A stretch of 64,000 bases of DNA from Stramenopiles sp. TOSAG23-6. Taxonomy: Eukaryota; Sar. Shown here one piece after another: positions 8,585-18,547 of this stretch. Position numbers and translations under genes: made by a program. The notes beneath the pieces were generated by a model. It worked only from the letters and a program-made list of their open reading frames with translations. It did not search any database and had not been told where the DNA came from. Each line of letters opens with the position of its first letter. Position 1 is the first letter of the stretch. Location: positions 1 to 64,000 of the forward strand of contig LT635913.1 in NCBI GenBank assembly GCA_900128565.1, in the 5' to 3' direction.

Positions 8585-9913
8585 ATGGCACCATCAAAGG
8601 AATGTGTTAAAACATCACTGAACGACTTATGTTTGTTGGATACATCCAGAAAAGGAGCTCGTGCAGCTGCTGGAGAAATGACTGAAAGAACAGGTTTGGG
8701 ATATGTTCTATGTTTAAACATTATTATATATTGCCAGAGAATAAATAATTTAGGAATATGTGAAGATGATTTGAAGTCTGTACCTGGAGTGGACAAAGAA
8801 AAACTTCTTAAGCTAAAGGATGCAGGTTATAACTTTGGGAAAAATGTTGTACTGAGAAAAAACTCTATTGGCCAAGGAGAAGTGATAAAAGGTCAAATTC
8901 CAACAGTACAAAGAGGAAAGATTTTATGCGAAAAGCTTAAAAGTGTTTTCTTTGGAAAATCTGTACCTCCAGAAGAAGCCTATGAACAAGAAATTGATAG
9001 ACTTGAAGTTTTAATCAAAAACTTACGTGATGAAAGCGAATTGTTTCAAAAAGAAAAAGTTTTGTTGAAAGGCCAAAATGCTTTATTAAAAAGGATTAGA
9101 AATACACAAAACGAATGCATCGCTGACTATAAAACAAAAGAAAAAGAATTACAAATGAGAATATCTGAACAAACGAAATGTATCACAAAACTTGCGAAGT
9201 ACAAGAAAAATGCAGAATCATCGTTGGTAGCATCTGCTAAAACACTGAAAGAATACAAGAAGAATTTAATCTTGAAAGAAGCTAACCCAAACACTCCTCC
9301 CGCCGAAGATAAAATCAAGTTACAAAACAATCGTATAGAACATGATATACATCACAGTAGTAAAACCTCGTTGTTGAAGCCATCGGAGATAAGTCCCTCC
9401 AGAACGTTTCAAACTGTGAAGCCATCGGAGATAAGTCCCTCCAGAACGTTTCAAAATATGTATTCTGTCTGTATCAAAAATTTGTCACCTAAAACGACAG
9501 AAGATGATATACGACACATGTTTGAATCCAAAGGAAAAATTATTAACATCAATATATGTGCGTCGAATCAGAAAGCACTCCAATGTTGGGCATATATTCA
9601 ATTTTCAACTGATAATGAGTGCAGAAAAGCTGTAGCATTGAATGGTGCATTTTTACTCAACTACAAAATTTATGTGTCAATTAGGCATGATGTGTATGTC
9701 GGTAACTTACCCCGTGAATGGGTAACAGAGGATCGTTTGCATTCTTTCTTTGCATTTGCTGGAAAAATCAGGAATATAAAAATTCGTGATACCAAAGGTA
9801 TTGGTATGAAAGCCTATGTTCAATTTTCATCTGCAGAAGAATGTTCAAATGCTCTTACAATGAATGGTGCGATGCTAATGGGTAATCATTTAAAAGTTTG
9901 TTTAACTAGATAA
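8585..9913 (+). CDS. Coiled-coil protein with two C-terminal RRM domains
   Basis: It encodes 442 residues. Two RNA-recognition motifs lie at the C-terminus. RRM1 (about 294-363) has RNP2 VCIKNLSPK and RNP1-like WAYIQFS. RRM2 (about 366-440) has VYVGNLPRE and MKAYVQFSS. The middle (about 130-230) is a charged coiled coil (EIDRLEVLIKNLRDE ...). The N-terminus has a possible helix-hairpin-helix (SVPGVDKEKLLKLKDAGY). A 14-residue unit KPSEISPSRTFQTV is repeated in tandem just before RRM1 through a 42-bp duplication at about 9375-9458. It is likely an RNA-binding protein. No orthologue is recognised. Confidence 0.8.
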   Translation: MAPSKECVKTSLNDLCLLDTSRKGARAAAGEMTERTGLGYVLCLNIIIYCQRINNLGICEDDLKSVPGVDKEKLLKLKDAGYNFGKNVVLRKNSIGQGEVIKGQIPTVQRGKILCEKLKSVFFGKSVPPEEAYEQEIDRLEVLIKNLRDESELFQKEKVLLKGQNALLKRIRNTQNECIADYKTKEKELQMRISEQTKCITKLAKYKKNAESSLVASAKTLKEYKKNLILKEANPNTPPAEDKIKLQNNRIEHDIHHSSKTSLLKPSEISPSRTFQTVKPSEISPSRTFQNMYSVCIKNLSPKTTEDDIRHMFESKGKIININICASNQKALQCWAYIQFSTDNECRKAVALNGAFLLNYKIYVSIRHDVYVGNLPREWVTEDRLHSFFAFAGKIRNIKIRDTKGIGMKAYVQFSSAEECSNALTMNGAMLMGNHLKVCLTR

Positions 9914-10020
9914 TAAAACTTATTTTTTTTGCAGTTTTGTATTTGTTTTTTGAATGAACCCAAACACTTGATGAGCTATTTTAACCTCTGGGAGACAGTA
10001 ATTTTTATAGTAATAGTTTT

Positions 10021-10494
10021 TTATTTATTTCTAAGCATCATGTTAACAATTTTATCTTTGCTATGATGAAGTTCTCCTACTTTCTTAAAACCATGGCGTC
10101 CATGAAATCTCATTGACCCAGGATTCGGTGGGCTCAAATTGACTTCTGCAACAACTGTCTTTTCTTCGGCTACATCAAAGACTTTTTCGTACAGTTGAGA
10201 GCCGATTTGCCGACCTCGGTGGTTCTGAGCGACAGCAATTCGATCAACATACAAAAAATCTTTATATTTTTCATTAAACCAAGCATAGTTGGGGCTTGTA
10301 TATTTTATTCCTGGAAGCATGCAAATTACAAAACCTAATAATTCGTTCTTATTAAAGGCGCCTATTGCAAATTCTGCAAGAAGAAGAAGATTAGCAATCT
10401 CAGCTTCAGTTGCTCCACCAGTACCAGGACGACCATCCTCATTTATTTGCCATATAGATGGTATATCGTTTGCTTGAAGCGCACGAAATTCCAT
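10021..10494 (-). CDS. GNAT-family N-acetyltransferase
   Basis: It encodes 157 residues, a complete single GNAT domain. Strand beta-4 reads FLYVDRIAVA and is followed by the acetyl-CoA pyrophosphate loop QNHRGRQIGSQLYE (Q-x2-G/R-x-G pattern). Then come VVAEVNLSPPNPGSMRFHGRHGF, the classic C-terminal 'N-x-x-x-x-F-y-x-x-x-GF' region, and KVGEL. The substrate is unknown. Similar short stand-alone GNATs include bacterial proteins annotated as acting on small molecules, so bacterial ancestry is possible but not shown. Confidence 0.85.
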   Translation of the reverse strand: MEFRALQANDIPSIWQINEDGRPGTGGATEAEIANLLLLAEFAIGAFNKNELLGFVICMLPGIKYTSPNYAWFNEKYKDFLYVDRIAVAQNHRGRQIGSQLYEKVFDVAEEKTVVAEVNLSPPNPGSMRFHGRHGFKKVGELHHSKDKIVNMMLRNK

Positions 10495-10823
10495 TGAACT
10501 ACTGTATACTGGAAAATAAATTTATTGGAAAGAGTTATTGTTTTAAAATAAACAATACTAAAANTATTGTCGGTTGATAATACTTCGTGGCCATGTTGTT
10601 GCCTGTCATTGATGACGTGGTCAAGATTCTTGGCTTGATACCCGGTAATTATACCAACGCGCGAAGTTCGAAGTTCGATACCGACAGTCGTCCGCTATAG
10701 TACGGAGGGAAACTCTTTCTAAAGTATTTAGTACATAGTGGATGTCATTAGGAAGAAAAGAATATACAGCTGATGATATATTAGGTCATATAAAACGAAA
10801 TTGTAAGGAAATTTGAAAAATAA
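10495..10823. promoter_or_regulatory. Divergent promoter region with TACCCGGTAA motif
   Basis: This lies between the divergent GNAT and MYST genes. It contains GATACCCGGTAATTA with the core at 10639-10648 and one ambiguous base (10564). A short repeat, GAAGTTCGAAGTTCGA, sits at about 10663-10678. No gene is evident. Confidence 0.4.
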
Positions 10824-12464
10824 ATGTCCGGAGCTCTTGATTACGGCAATGCCAATTTACGGCACGTCATTCAAAAAGATGAAGAAGATGCTGTTGCACT
10901 TGGAGGTTTTGAGAATACGACACTGAATATTGATGATTTTGTAATGTGTCAATGGCGTGATGGAACTTGGCGACATGCTGAAATTGTTGAAAAACACTTA
11001 CTTGAGGGGAAAAAACCTGAAAAAGGTAATGAAGACGTATGTTTCAAATACTATGTTCATTACATACAATTTAATCGCCGTTTAGATGAGTGGTTAGATT
11101 ACCCTCGAATACGACTTTGTAATACTTCTGAGGCTGATTTTGCAAGAGCACATAGTCACCAACAACATGGTGAAGACAAAAGTAGTACTAAAAAGAAAAA
11201 CAAGAAAGATAAGACTAAGGAAGGAACTGGAACTGGGGACACTGCAGATGCAAAACGTAAAAGAAAAAGTGTGAATGACACTCGGAAAAAAGGAAAGACT
11301 GGAACAGGTATCACAGGTGATGGGGCTTTACAATATATTGAAGAAGAACATGAAGGAATGGATGATGCAAGCATTCGTGAACATGAACTTGTAACGAAAG
11401 TAAAAAATGTTAATGTTTTACAGTTAGGTAGGCACCGTATGGAGACTTGGTATTTTTCTCCTTATCCGAGTGATATATTTGGTGGTAGTTCGTACATCGA
11501 AGTTTTATATTTATGTGAATTCTGTCTAACGTGGTTTACAGATCATAACCAATTTCGTAGACATACATCGAAATGTACTCACAAGCATCCACCGGGAGAT
11601 GAAATTTATAGGCATAACAAGGAGGATGAAAGAAGTGGTGGGAGTAATATTTCAATGTTTGAGCTAGACGGTGAAAAATCTACTCAGTATTGTCAAAATC
11701 TGTGTTATTTGGCAAAATTATTCCTCGATCATAAGACTTTATATTACGATGTTCAGCCTTTTCTATTTTACGTAATGTGTGAGCGAACAGAGTATGGGTA
11801 TCACCCAGTTGGTTTTTATTCAAAAGAAAAGTATTCAGAAACTGGATTTAACCTAGCTTGTATTCTTGCATTCCCCTGCTATCAGCGTCGTGGTTTCGGT
11901 AGATTTCTTATTCAATTTTCGTATGAATTAAGTAAAAAAGAAGGTCGTGTGGGATCACCAGAAAAACCGCTTTCAGATTTAGGTTTGTTGTCGTATAGAA
12001 GTTTTTGGTCGTATGAAATATGCATGGTTCTTCAAAAAGCTCTTGATAATCGAGATGGTAATGACACCGATACCGATAGTTTATCTCTTTCTTCCCGTAA
12101 AGGTAAGAGTAGAAGTAAACGAAATGATAAGAGAAAATCAAATAAATCTTCTGATGTTACAATGTCTATTATGGATATAGCAAAAGTTACTTCAATAAAG
12201 ACAGACGATGTTGTTACGACAATGCAATGGCTAGGGCTGATTAGATATGTGTATGGTAGAGGTGAACACGCCATTTGCGCTGATCCTATCATATTAAAAA
12301 AACAATGTTCTAAGATTATCCGTGGGCCTCAAGTTGACCCAAAGAAACTTCATTTTATGCCATATGACATGACGATACGTAAAGATAAGTGGTCCATTAA
12401 ACAGCAAGAAATCGAACTTGACGGCGATGCTAGTAGCTATGGTTATAGTGACAGGAATAGATAA
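10824..12464 (+). CDS. KAT5: MYST-family histone acetyltransferase (Esa1/Tip60 type)
   Basis: It encodes 546 residues. A chromo-barrel domain lies at about 36-97 ([21 protein letters not shown]) and a Lys-rich linker follows. The MYST domain runs from about 195. It contains the C2HC zinc finger C231, C234, H247 and C251, the autoacetylated-lysine position K304 ([10 protein letters not shown]), the catalytic-region Cys346 ([10 protein letters not shown]), the acetyl-CoA loop QRRGFGR at 354-360 and the general-base Glu in [10 protein letters not shown] (E380). Domain order matches Esa1/Tip60/MOF, the catalytic subunit of NuA4-type complexes that acetylate histones H4 and H2A. A Ser/Lys-rich insert of about 45 residues (near 410-445) interrupts the C-terminal part of the domain. 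Confidence 0.95.
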   Translation: MSGALDYGNANLRHVIQKDEEDAVALGGFENTTLNIDDFVMCQWRDGTWRHAEIVEKHLLEGKKPEKGNEDVCFKYYVHYIQFNRRLDEWLDYPRIRLCNTSEADFARAHSHQQHGEDKSSTKKKNKKDKTKEGTGTGDTADAKRKRKSVNDTRKKGKTGTGITGDGALQYIEEEHEGMDDASIREHELVTKVKNVNVLQLGRHRMETWYFSPYPSDIFGGSSYIEVLYLCEFCLTWFTDHNQFRRHTSKCTHKHPPGDEIYRHNKEDERSGGSNISMFELDGEKSTQYCQNLCYLAKLFLDHKTLYYDVQPFLFYVMCERTEYGYHPVGFYSKEKYSETGFNLACILAFPCYQRRGFGRFLIQFSYELSKKEGRVGSPEKPLSDLGLLSYRSFWSYEICMVLQKALDNRDGNDTDTDSLSLSSRKGKSRSKRNDKRKSNKSSDVTMSIMDIAKVTSIKTDDVVTTMQWLGLIRYVYGRGEHAICADPIILKKQCSKIIRGPQVDPKKLHFMPYDMTIRKDKWSIKQQEIELDGDASSYGYSDRNR

Positions 12465-12537
12465 TTTCTTCATTAAAAAACAGTATTAAATATTTCAAGA
12501 TCTTTTATTTATATTACACAAAATTACGAATTTTTAT

Positions 12538-13710
12538 TCAAATCTCAACTTCGTCTGTCTTAATTATACTGACGACATTACTACTACCTTTCGGATCAAC
12601 TATTCTATATCCACGAGAGCGACATTCTGGACGCCATGTAAAACCTCTACCACTTGGATCAGCCAAACATCGTGGTCGTAAGGACTCTTTGGCATCAACT
12701 GTTGTATCCGCTACATTTAAAATAAGGATTTTTTCAGGATTCTTCGAGATATTTTCAGGTATAAAAATAATACTATCTGCCATCTGACTTTTTGCAGTAA
12801 TAGTAGGCGTATACTCCAAGACCTCCCCACTAGAACCTTGAATATCTATTTCTACATTGCTACAATTATCATCACTACTAACTCCTTTAGTACTCTTATT
12901 TGTGTTGGGGGGTAACAGTGTATGATATCCAAAGCTATGTAACTGATTTACTAAACTAGATGACTGACAAAGTTGAGCTACAATGTCTTTTGAATATCTT
13001 CTCATATTTTTACAAATAGCTCCAACTCCTGGTTTATAACGAGTTTCCCAGAGATTAGCTGTGGCCATATCAGATAGGTTTTTTCGCCATAGAATTAATT
13101 GGTCTTTACGATCAGAAGCTAGAAAAGAAAGTATTGAATCTAAAGTCGCCACTCTATCCGAAAGTAGTTGCTCATAACGAACGACTAAAACTGGAATACC
13201 TGAATTTAACCAGTAATTGTTGAATTTTTTCCACAGCTCCATTTCTTCAAGAACATGCTGACGCCAACGACATTCATGCACGGTGTAATCATCTTCATGG
13301 ATTCCCAAGTTATGAGACTTTGTAAGTAACATATTAAAATATGAGTCAATGGCATCAAAAGGGTTACGAATAAGCAAAACTGCACGTTTAGCTCGAACAG
13401 GCTTCCAACCTAGACGTTCAGGGAAATGAGTTTTGACTAACCAAGCCTTTTTACATACACCCTCTCCCGCAAAACCACAGTCAGAAAGCTGCATGCTCAA
13501 CGCACGCCTAGGGTCCATGTCGCTTCCCGTTGCTAGACCAGTGATTCTTTCTAGAAAGGAGCGAAGCATTGAATTTCCAGAGCGAGGGTAACTTGCTAAA
13601 GCAACGTTTCCACCAAAGTAATCAAGTTCACCACGACGTAAAAATCTACATGTATTCTTTGAATGTGTTTGTGACGTGCCCACCGTTTGCATATCGTCAA
13701 AGTTGCTCAT
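12538..13710 (-). CDS. Sulfotransferase-fold protein (WSCD-like)
   Basis: It encodes 390 residues. The 5'-phosphosulfate-binding loop is ALASYPRSGNSMLRSFLE (about 38-54). The 3'-phosphate-binding motif is VLLIRNPFDAIDSYFN (about 111-126). Between them is AWLVKTHFPER, as in PAPS-dependent sulfotransferases and WSCD proteins. Later WETRYKPGVGAICK resembles the GxxGxWK region. No signal peptide or transmembrane anchor is apparent, unlike Golgi members, unless a 5' exon is missing. The C-terminal 110 residues are variable and may be an unrelated tail (SRPRCLADPSGRGFTWRPEC). Substrate unknown. Confidence 0.8.
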   Translation of the reverse strand: MSNFDDMQTVGTSQTHSKNTCRFLRRGELDYFGGNVALASYPRSGNSMLRSFLERITGLATGSDMDPRRALSMQLSDCGFAGEGVCKKAWLVKTHFPERLGWKPVRAKRAVLLIRNPFDAIDSYFNMLLTKSHNLGIHEDDYTVHECRWRQHVLEEMELWKKFNNYWLNSGIPVLVVRYEQLLSDRVATLDSILSFLASDRKDQLILWRKNLSDMATANLWETRYKPGVGAICKNMRRYSKDIVAQLCQSSSLVNQLHSFGYHTLLPPNTNKSTKGVSSDDNCSNVEIDIQGSSGEVLEYTPTITAKSQMADSIIFIPENISKNPEKILILNVADTTVDAKESLRPRCLADPSGRGFTWRPECRSRGYRIVDPKGSSNVVSIIKTDEVEI

Positions 13711-14002
13711 CTCATTCTATTTTAATAACTATTTATATGTGGTGCGATACTAGCCAGTAAGCTTAAGTGGACGTTGACTTTCAAAAACGAACTGCCTCTT
13801 TTTGACTTTTTTTTATTTACCACAAACCAAACGTTATTTTTTTACCGTATATCGGTACCGTAGTACAAATCGAAATCAAATCGGCACAAACGCAGGCAAA
13901 CGCTTGCCACAAACAAGAAACAAGATATTATTCCAGTGGCTAGATTTCAGATTAAAAGATTCCGTACGATCTATATTGATTAAAGAAATACTGAAAGGAG
14001 TA

Positions 14003-14698
14003 ATGACAACATCTAGTACATCGCTCTTGCGAAAAAAGTCAAAGGCGAGTAAGGAAGTATCATTCTGGACAAAACCAAAAGTAGTTATACTCGTAGTCTT
14101 TCTTCTTGTAGCAATATGTTTTAGTATTTTAACTCCATTGGTCTTTCTACGGGGGGAAAATAAACGTAACCCTAATGCTACTCAAGAGGAAATAATAGCA
14201 ATGTTCTTGGAAATTCAAAAGCGTGAATTACCGCGCATTTTGAAGGAACTCAAAGATGAAAAGAAAAAAAAAACTCATTGGATATGGTGGGTTTTCCCAA
14301 ACCCGTTCCCAGGTTCAAGTGCAGGAAATTATTCTTTAAAGACTAAATCCTTTTATGTTGTAACCCGAAAAAGTGCAAAAGTATTATTAGGCAAAGCACC
14401 AGATATGTGGAAAGAAGTTCTTGAAGAAGTAGAAAAACTTGTGCATACCAAACAAAGTGTTAAAGCAGTTTTCCCATCGATTGATACGTATCACTTAGCC
14501 AGATTTATAGCTTTTTGGACAAAAAATAACAAACACTGGCAAAAATTTAAAGGTACCAACTTTAAGAAGGAAGGATCACCATTTATTCCTATAAGTACAG
14601 AGACACCTGATTGGATGCAAAATGCGATAGACACTCTCGTAAATTACTGGGATTTTAAAACGGAACTTAGCAAAATAGATATTCACAAAGGTATTTAA
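14003..14698 (+). CDS. Single-pass membrane protein, possibly DUF1810-like
   Basis: It encodes 231 residues from the ATG at 14003. The frame is open from 13802, but the upstream part looks non-coding. A strong hydrophobic segment (VVILVVFLLVAICFSILTPL, about residues 33-52) after a Lys/Arg-rich N-terminus predicts a type II signal anchor. The following domain includes RELPRILKELKDEKKKKTHW, then IWWVFPNPF, and a helical C-terminus. The 'A-L-x-E-L-x-x-x-K-K-x-H-W-x-W-x-x-F-P' pattern is reminiscent of DUF1810. This is a weak match made by eye. Confidence 0.6.
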   Translation: MTTSSTSLLRKKSKASKEVSFWTKPKVVILVVFLLVAICFSILTPLVFLRGENKRNPNATQEEIIAMFLEIQKRELPRILKELKDEKKKKTHWIWWVFPNPFPGSSAGNYSLKTKSFYVVTRKSAKVLLGKAPDMWKEVLEEVEKLVHTKQSVKAVFPSIDTYHLARFIAFWTKNNKHWQKFKGTNFKKEGSPFIPISTETPDWMQNAIDTLVNYWDFKTELSKIDIHKGI

Positions 14699-14823
14699 TA
14701 ATACGTTTCCTGTCTTATGACAAGTAGAAACATCTAGGAAATTATGAAACTCTTGAAGATGCTTCAAATTTCAGTAACATTAATACATAGTGTAGTACTT
14801 CCTAGTCTCTATTAATGTATATT

Positions 14824-15987
14824 TTATTTTTTATTTTTTTTCTTTGATTTTGGCTGAATTGTACGGCGTGCCATTGGACTGCTATCTTGCCTTCCTTGCT
14901 TGTATTTTACTGCAGATGTTCGCCAGGTCGGTTTACTGTTATTTGTCATTTTTTCATCATCTATGTCGTCCATTTCAGGATTTATGCGTCTGGTGATTTG
15001 CTTTACACTTTGTTTTTTTTTCTTTTTTTTTTTCTTAATCTTTTTATTTCGAAGCACTTTGTCGTATTTTGCTAAAGAGGTATCGTCCGTGCTCTTTATA
15101 AAGCCGTGTTTTAATAGTACAGCCTTTCGTCGAAAATCCATAACCGGCTCCAGGCGCTCACATATTCTTTTCCATGGTATTCCCATAACTCTACAGATAT
15201 GACCCGTAGACATAAATGTAGAATTTGTATCACCAGCATTCGAAACTCTGTTTTGAGGCTTTACCATTTTCTTCAGATCCTGAATGACGTCGTTCCAGAA
15301 AACGCCGCCAAGAATACGTTTTTTCATCTGTGCTTGAATAGAAAATACAGGAAAAAATACACTTCTATTGGCCATTACGAAGTTTAAAAATGCATGCTTA
15401 CCAATAGTTCCTTCCCACTGACGAAGCTTTTGAATGCAACCTTCTGTAAGGTTGTTCATATGCTTTACACCGTTGTATGCATGGAGCAGCATTTCAAAAG
15501 CCTGGAAGCCAGCTATTTGCCCGTGAGGAGGAATGGTGTCGTATATATCAAAAGCAAACATAATCATTCCGGTTTCATCTAAATTTGCACAGATATTCCA
15601 AGCTGCGACGGCAAATTCTCCAAAGTCTAACTCTCCTGAACCATCAGCATCCATTGCGTTGAAATACCTTCGTGTCAGAGGAGTTTGGAATGAAAAACCA
15701 AAGTACGAATAAAATTCGTCACATGACAATGTGCCGTCACCACTTGTATCAATTTCCTTAAATACTTTGTGCAATTTTGCTATACGGATATCAGTGAGTG
15801 CAAACTGTGGAAACACTTTTTTCCAATCCTGAAGTTGTTCGCAGTTTTCGATATATCCTACAAAAGGATACATTTGCCATGACTGCTTGCCCACCTTTCT
15901 TTGAACATATTTGGGAGCCGTTTTCGCGTAACAACGAACTGAGCAAGAACATACTCTCTGGATTAATTTCGATATGCTCTTGCCCAT
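14824..15987 (-). CDS. EF-hand protein with mitochondrial-type N-terminus
   Basis: It encodes 387 residues from the ATG at 15987. The N-terminus (MGKSISKLIQRVCSCSVRCY) is basic and could target mitochondria; a myristoylation-like MGKS start is an alternative. Two canonical calcium loops, DTSGDGTLSCDEF and DADGSGELDFGEF, lie near residues 85-130 with helices between, forming a pair of EF-hands. The rest is helical and unknown. A poly-Lys run near residue 330 comes from an A-rich tract (about 15010-15040), and the tail is very basic (RTIQPKSKKKNKK). The role is presumably calcium-responsive. Confidence 0.8.
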   Translation of the reverse strand: MGKSISKLIQRVCSCSVRCYAKTAPKYVQRKVGKQSWQMYPFVGYIENCEQLQDWKKVFPQFALTDIRIAKLHKVFKEIDTSGDGTLSCDEFYSYFGFSFQTPLTRRYFNAMDADGSGELDFGEFAVAAWNICANLDETGMIMFAFDIYDTIPPHGQIAGFQAFEMLLHAYNGVKHMNNLTEGCIQKLRQWEGTIGKHAFLNFVMANRSVFFPVFSIQAQMKKRILGGVFWNDVIQDLKKMVKPQNRVSNAGDTNSTFMSTGHICRVMGIPWKRICERLEPVMDFRRKAVLLKHGFIKSTDDTSLAKYDKVLRNKKIKKKKKKKKQSVKQITRRINPEMDDIDDEKMTNNSKPTWRTSAVKYKQGRQDSSPMARRTIQPKSKKKNKK

Positions 15988-16196
15988 TGAATTCAATTAT
16001 ACAACTATACTATAAATGTATCTAACATATTCACAGAAGATGGAACAACATAATATATGTGTAGCCTAGGTACATATATATAGCAGCATACCCTACGGCC
16101 CAACATGTGTAACTCCCATATCCATGGCCAACTCTAACAAATTGAAAACAAAAAAAAAGGAAAAAAAAAAAATTTACTTTCCAAATTATTTATTTA

Positions 16197-18101
16197 TTAC
16201 GACAAAGATGCTGACACTTCTGCATTTTGCAAGCAAAGCCACCTTGCACCCGTTTTGTTACAAGCAGTAACTTTGCTAGTAGAAGAATTCTGCACAATAG
16301 AAACTTCGCTAGGGTTAGCGCTATCTTTGTCACGAACATAGAGAGCCGACTCAAAAGCTTCATTTGGTGCAAATAACCAACATTGTCTACATTTTTGATT
16401 CTCAGCAGAATATAATGGACCAGGGATAAATGATATATATGGTGGGGGTCTACTTTCCTCAGCGCCATGACTAAAGTCAAATTTGAGAATATGACGACGA
16501 TGCCATCTGGGAAATAATTGTCTCATCAATGAGGTATCATCAGCTCCTACAATTTGATCATCATTGTTATTCTTATCATTATTTTCTTGTTTTAAAGACT
16601 GAACAAGATTATTTGTATGATCTCTCATCTGGTCATTAGACAAGACAACAATACGCGGGGAACCTAATAATGCAATTAACATCCAGTACAAGTCATCACA
16701 TGAATCAAATGGAGTTGCGCAGATTTCACCACGGTTTTCCCAATCATTAATTATTTGACGATCCATTTCTGTTATTGTAGTTCCATCTTGGCCATATATT
16801 GAGTGATTGGGTATAACATCTGCTAAATAACGCAAGGGTAATACAATCAACAATTCATTTTTTTTACCTGTCACATTGTTTCTGCGAAGTTCTTTCACTG
16901 CGATATTGATTTGTTGAAACGAAAATCGTCCTCCGTCCCAATTTTGATTTTTGTACGCTACATTTGCTCCATCTATAACATGAGTAATATCTGGTAGACC
17001 TCTTTCTTTCCTCGCAATAAGCCACTGATGTAAGTCTGATAATTTTTTTGGTTGAAGTTTGAAAGAAATCGGAAGAATTTTTGCTAGTCTTTTTTCTTCT
17101 TGTTGAGCTTCGTTTGATTTATGAACTTTCGTTAATGAAGTACGCTTCAAATGTGTCCTAGATTCGTCAATTTTTGCTATTTGGATAAGACCTGAAACTA
17201 ATTGTTGACGATTTTCATCTGAAAGATTTAAATGAATTGCTTTAGGCAGCGTTCCAAAACATTTCTTTACAACTTCAATATTTTCATTATTCGAAGGAAT
17301 GAGTTCCCCTTCGTTGCTTATTGTACCCCACAATGCCAATCTATTCATAATAGTAAAAGACGTCTTAATAGATTGAAGAGTTTCATCACATAAACTGTCC
17401 CAGCGTTTAGTCATTTCAGAGAGTACAGAGTCGATTTTAGTATATTCTGGTGGACAACAACGAGCATATGCACCAATTAATAGAGCTTCAACTTCTTGCG
17501 CAGTGCTTACATTAAATCCAGCAAAACCACCAAGATGTTTCATTTTCTCCCGTAAATCAAGAGCACTATTTATATTCCCATTATAACAATATCCCTTGTA
17601 AAGGCTGACACATACACGTACTGATATTGACTTACCCGAAGCTGTAAGTTGATTATACAACGTTTCTGCTCGAGAGAGTTTACCTATAGCAATAAATGCG
17701 CGCATTACAACAGAGTAAAAACGTTCTGTCATTTCAACATCATTTTGGCAAGCATGAGTATATACACGTTCTAATAACGTTTCATGAAGCAAAGTAGCTT
17801 CGTTGGCTTTATCACAAGCCGTTTTAGTTTTTATTGCCCATTTTGCTTTGCTAGGTATACTTCGTAAAATTATACTAAGAATTAGAAAATATACATTATC
17901 CGGTATTACTGGAGCATCAGATTTCCCCACTACATCCTTCGTCTCAATGGCAGCTGGCTTATGGCATTTTTTTCTAACGTAAATGGAGGGATCTGAGCAC
18001 AACTTTTCGAAGAGAGCTGCCGCCCCTACTACATCACACTTTCGAGCTAAAGTATTTAGCTCGTTTAAGATTGAGTTTTGCTTGCGCTTCCTTTTCGGCA
18101 T
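16197..18101 (-). CDS. PRORP: Protein-only RNase P (PRORP)
   Basis: It encodes 634 residues. It removes 5' leaders from precursor tRNAs without an RNA subunit. The N-terminal half is helical with PPR-like pairs (about 110-215, e.g. FYSVVMRAFIAIGKLSRAETLYNQL... and VSLYKGYCYNGNINSALDL). The C-terminal NYN nuclease has THVIDGANVAYKNQNWDGG (D377), SCDDLYW (D469/D470) and VLSNDQMRDH (D490, D494), the four metal-binding aspartates. The split zinc site is visible as CRQC (571-574) and a late Cys in ARWLCLQ. The start MPKRKRKQNS resembles a nuclear localisation signal and no mitochondrial presequence is seen, so this copy may act in the nucleus. Confidence 0.95.
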   Translation of the reverse strand: MPKRKRKQNSILNELNTLARKCDVVGAAALFEKLCSDPSIYVRKKCHKPAAIETKDVVGKSDAPVIPDNVYFLILSIILRSIPSKAKWAIKTKTACDKANEATLLHETLLERVYTHACQNDVEMTERFYSVVMRAFIAIGKLSRAETLYNQLTASGKSISVRVCVSLYKGYCYNGNINSALDLREKMKHLGGFAGFNVSTAQEVEALLIGAYARCCPPEYTKIDSVLSEMTKRWDSLCDETLQSIKTSFTIMNRLALWGTISNEGELIPSNNENIEVVKKCFGTLPKAIHLNLSDENRQQLVSGLIQIAKIDESRTHLKRTSLTKVHKSNEAQQEEKRLAKILPISFKLQPKKLSDLHQWLIARKERGLPDITHVIDGANVAYKNQNWDGGRFSFQQINIAVKELRRNNVTGKKNELLIVLPLRYLADVIPNHSIYGQDGTTITEMDRQIINDWENRGEICATPFDSCDDLYWMLIALLGSPRIVVLSNDQMRDHTNNLVQSLKQENNDKNNNDDQIVGADDTSLMRQLFPRWHRRHILKFDFSHGAEESRPPPYISFIPGPLYSAENQKCRQCWLFAPNEAFESALYVRDKDSANPSEVSIVQNSSTSKVTACNKTGARWLCLQNAEVSASLS

Positions 18102-18547
18102 AGATATACTAATTCTATGTAACGTACAACTAGGTTAAATGTAATCGTGATCCAAATGAATCTGCCTTATGGAGTATAGTCAAGTATTTCGCGAAGCTAC
18201 CACTAAGTGTGTCGTTAGAGGTACTACCAGTAGTTAGCTACTACGTAGTGTGTAATAATTTTTTTCGATGTACTGAATCTTTTTTGATTTCGGAGTTATT
18301 GGATTTTTACGATATATTTATATAAAATACGTACCAATAATAAAAAAAATTGTAAAAAAAAATGTTGGGTATAAAATTTCGTAGGAAATTACTCCTTAAA
18401 AAAATCAATTTTGANAAAATACTCTGTAAACAATAGCTAATCATATCAATATATTTTCTCAGCTGAAAAATTAAAAAAATGGTAAAACACAAAAAGTTGA
18501 CTACTATTTTAAATTTATATGCTATCCTTAATGAGTTAATGAATAAA
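18102..18547. other. Intergenic region with an orphan introner-like element
   Basis: This lies between the PRORP start (18101) and the stop of the SANBR-like gene (18548). About 18320-18420 carries an introner-like core on the minus strand: CCTACGAAATTTTATACCCAAC and A/T-rich flanks, with one ambiguous base at 18415. No open exon surrounds it, so it is either in a 3' UTR or a dead copy. CTACTAC-type motifs occur at 18225-18250. Confidence 0.5.
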
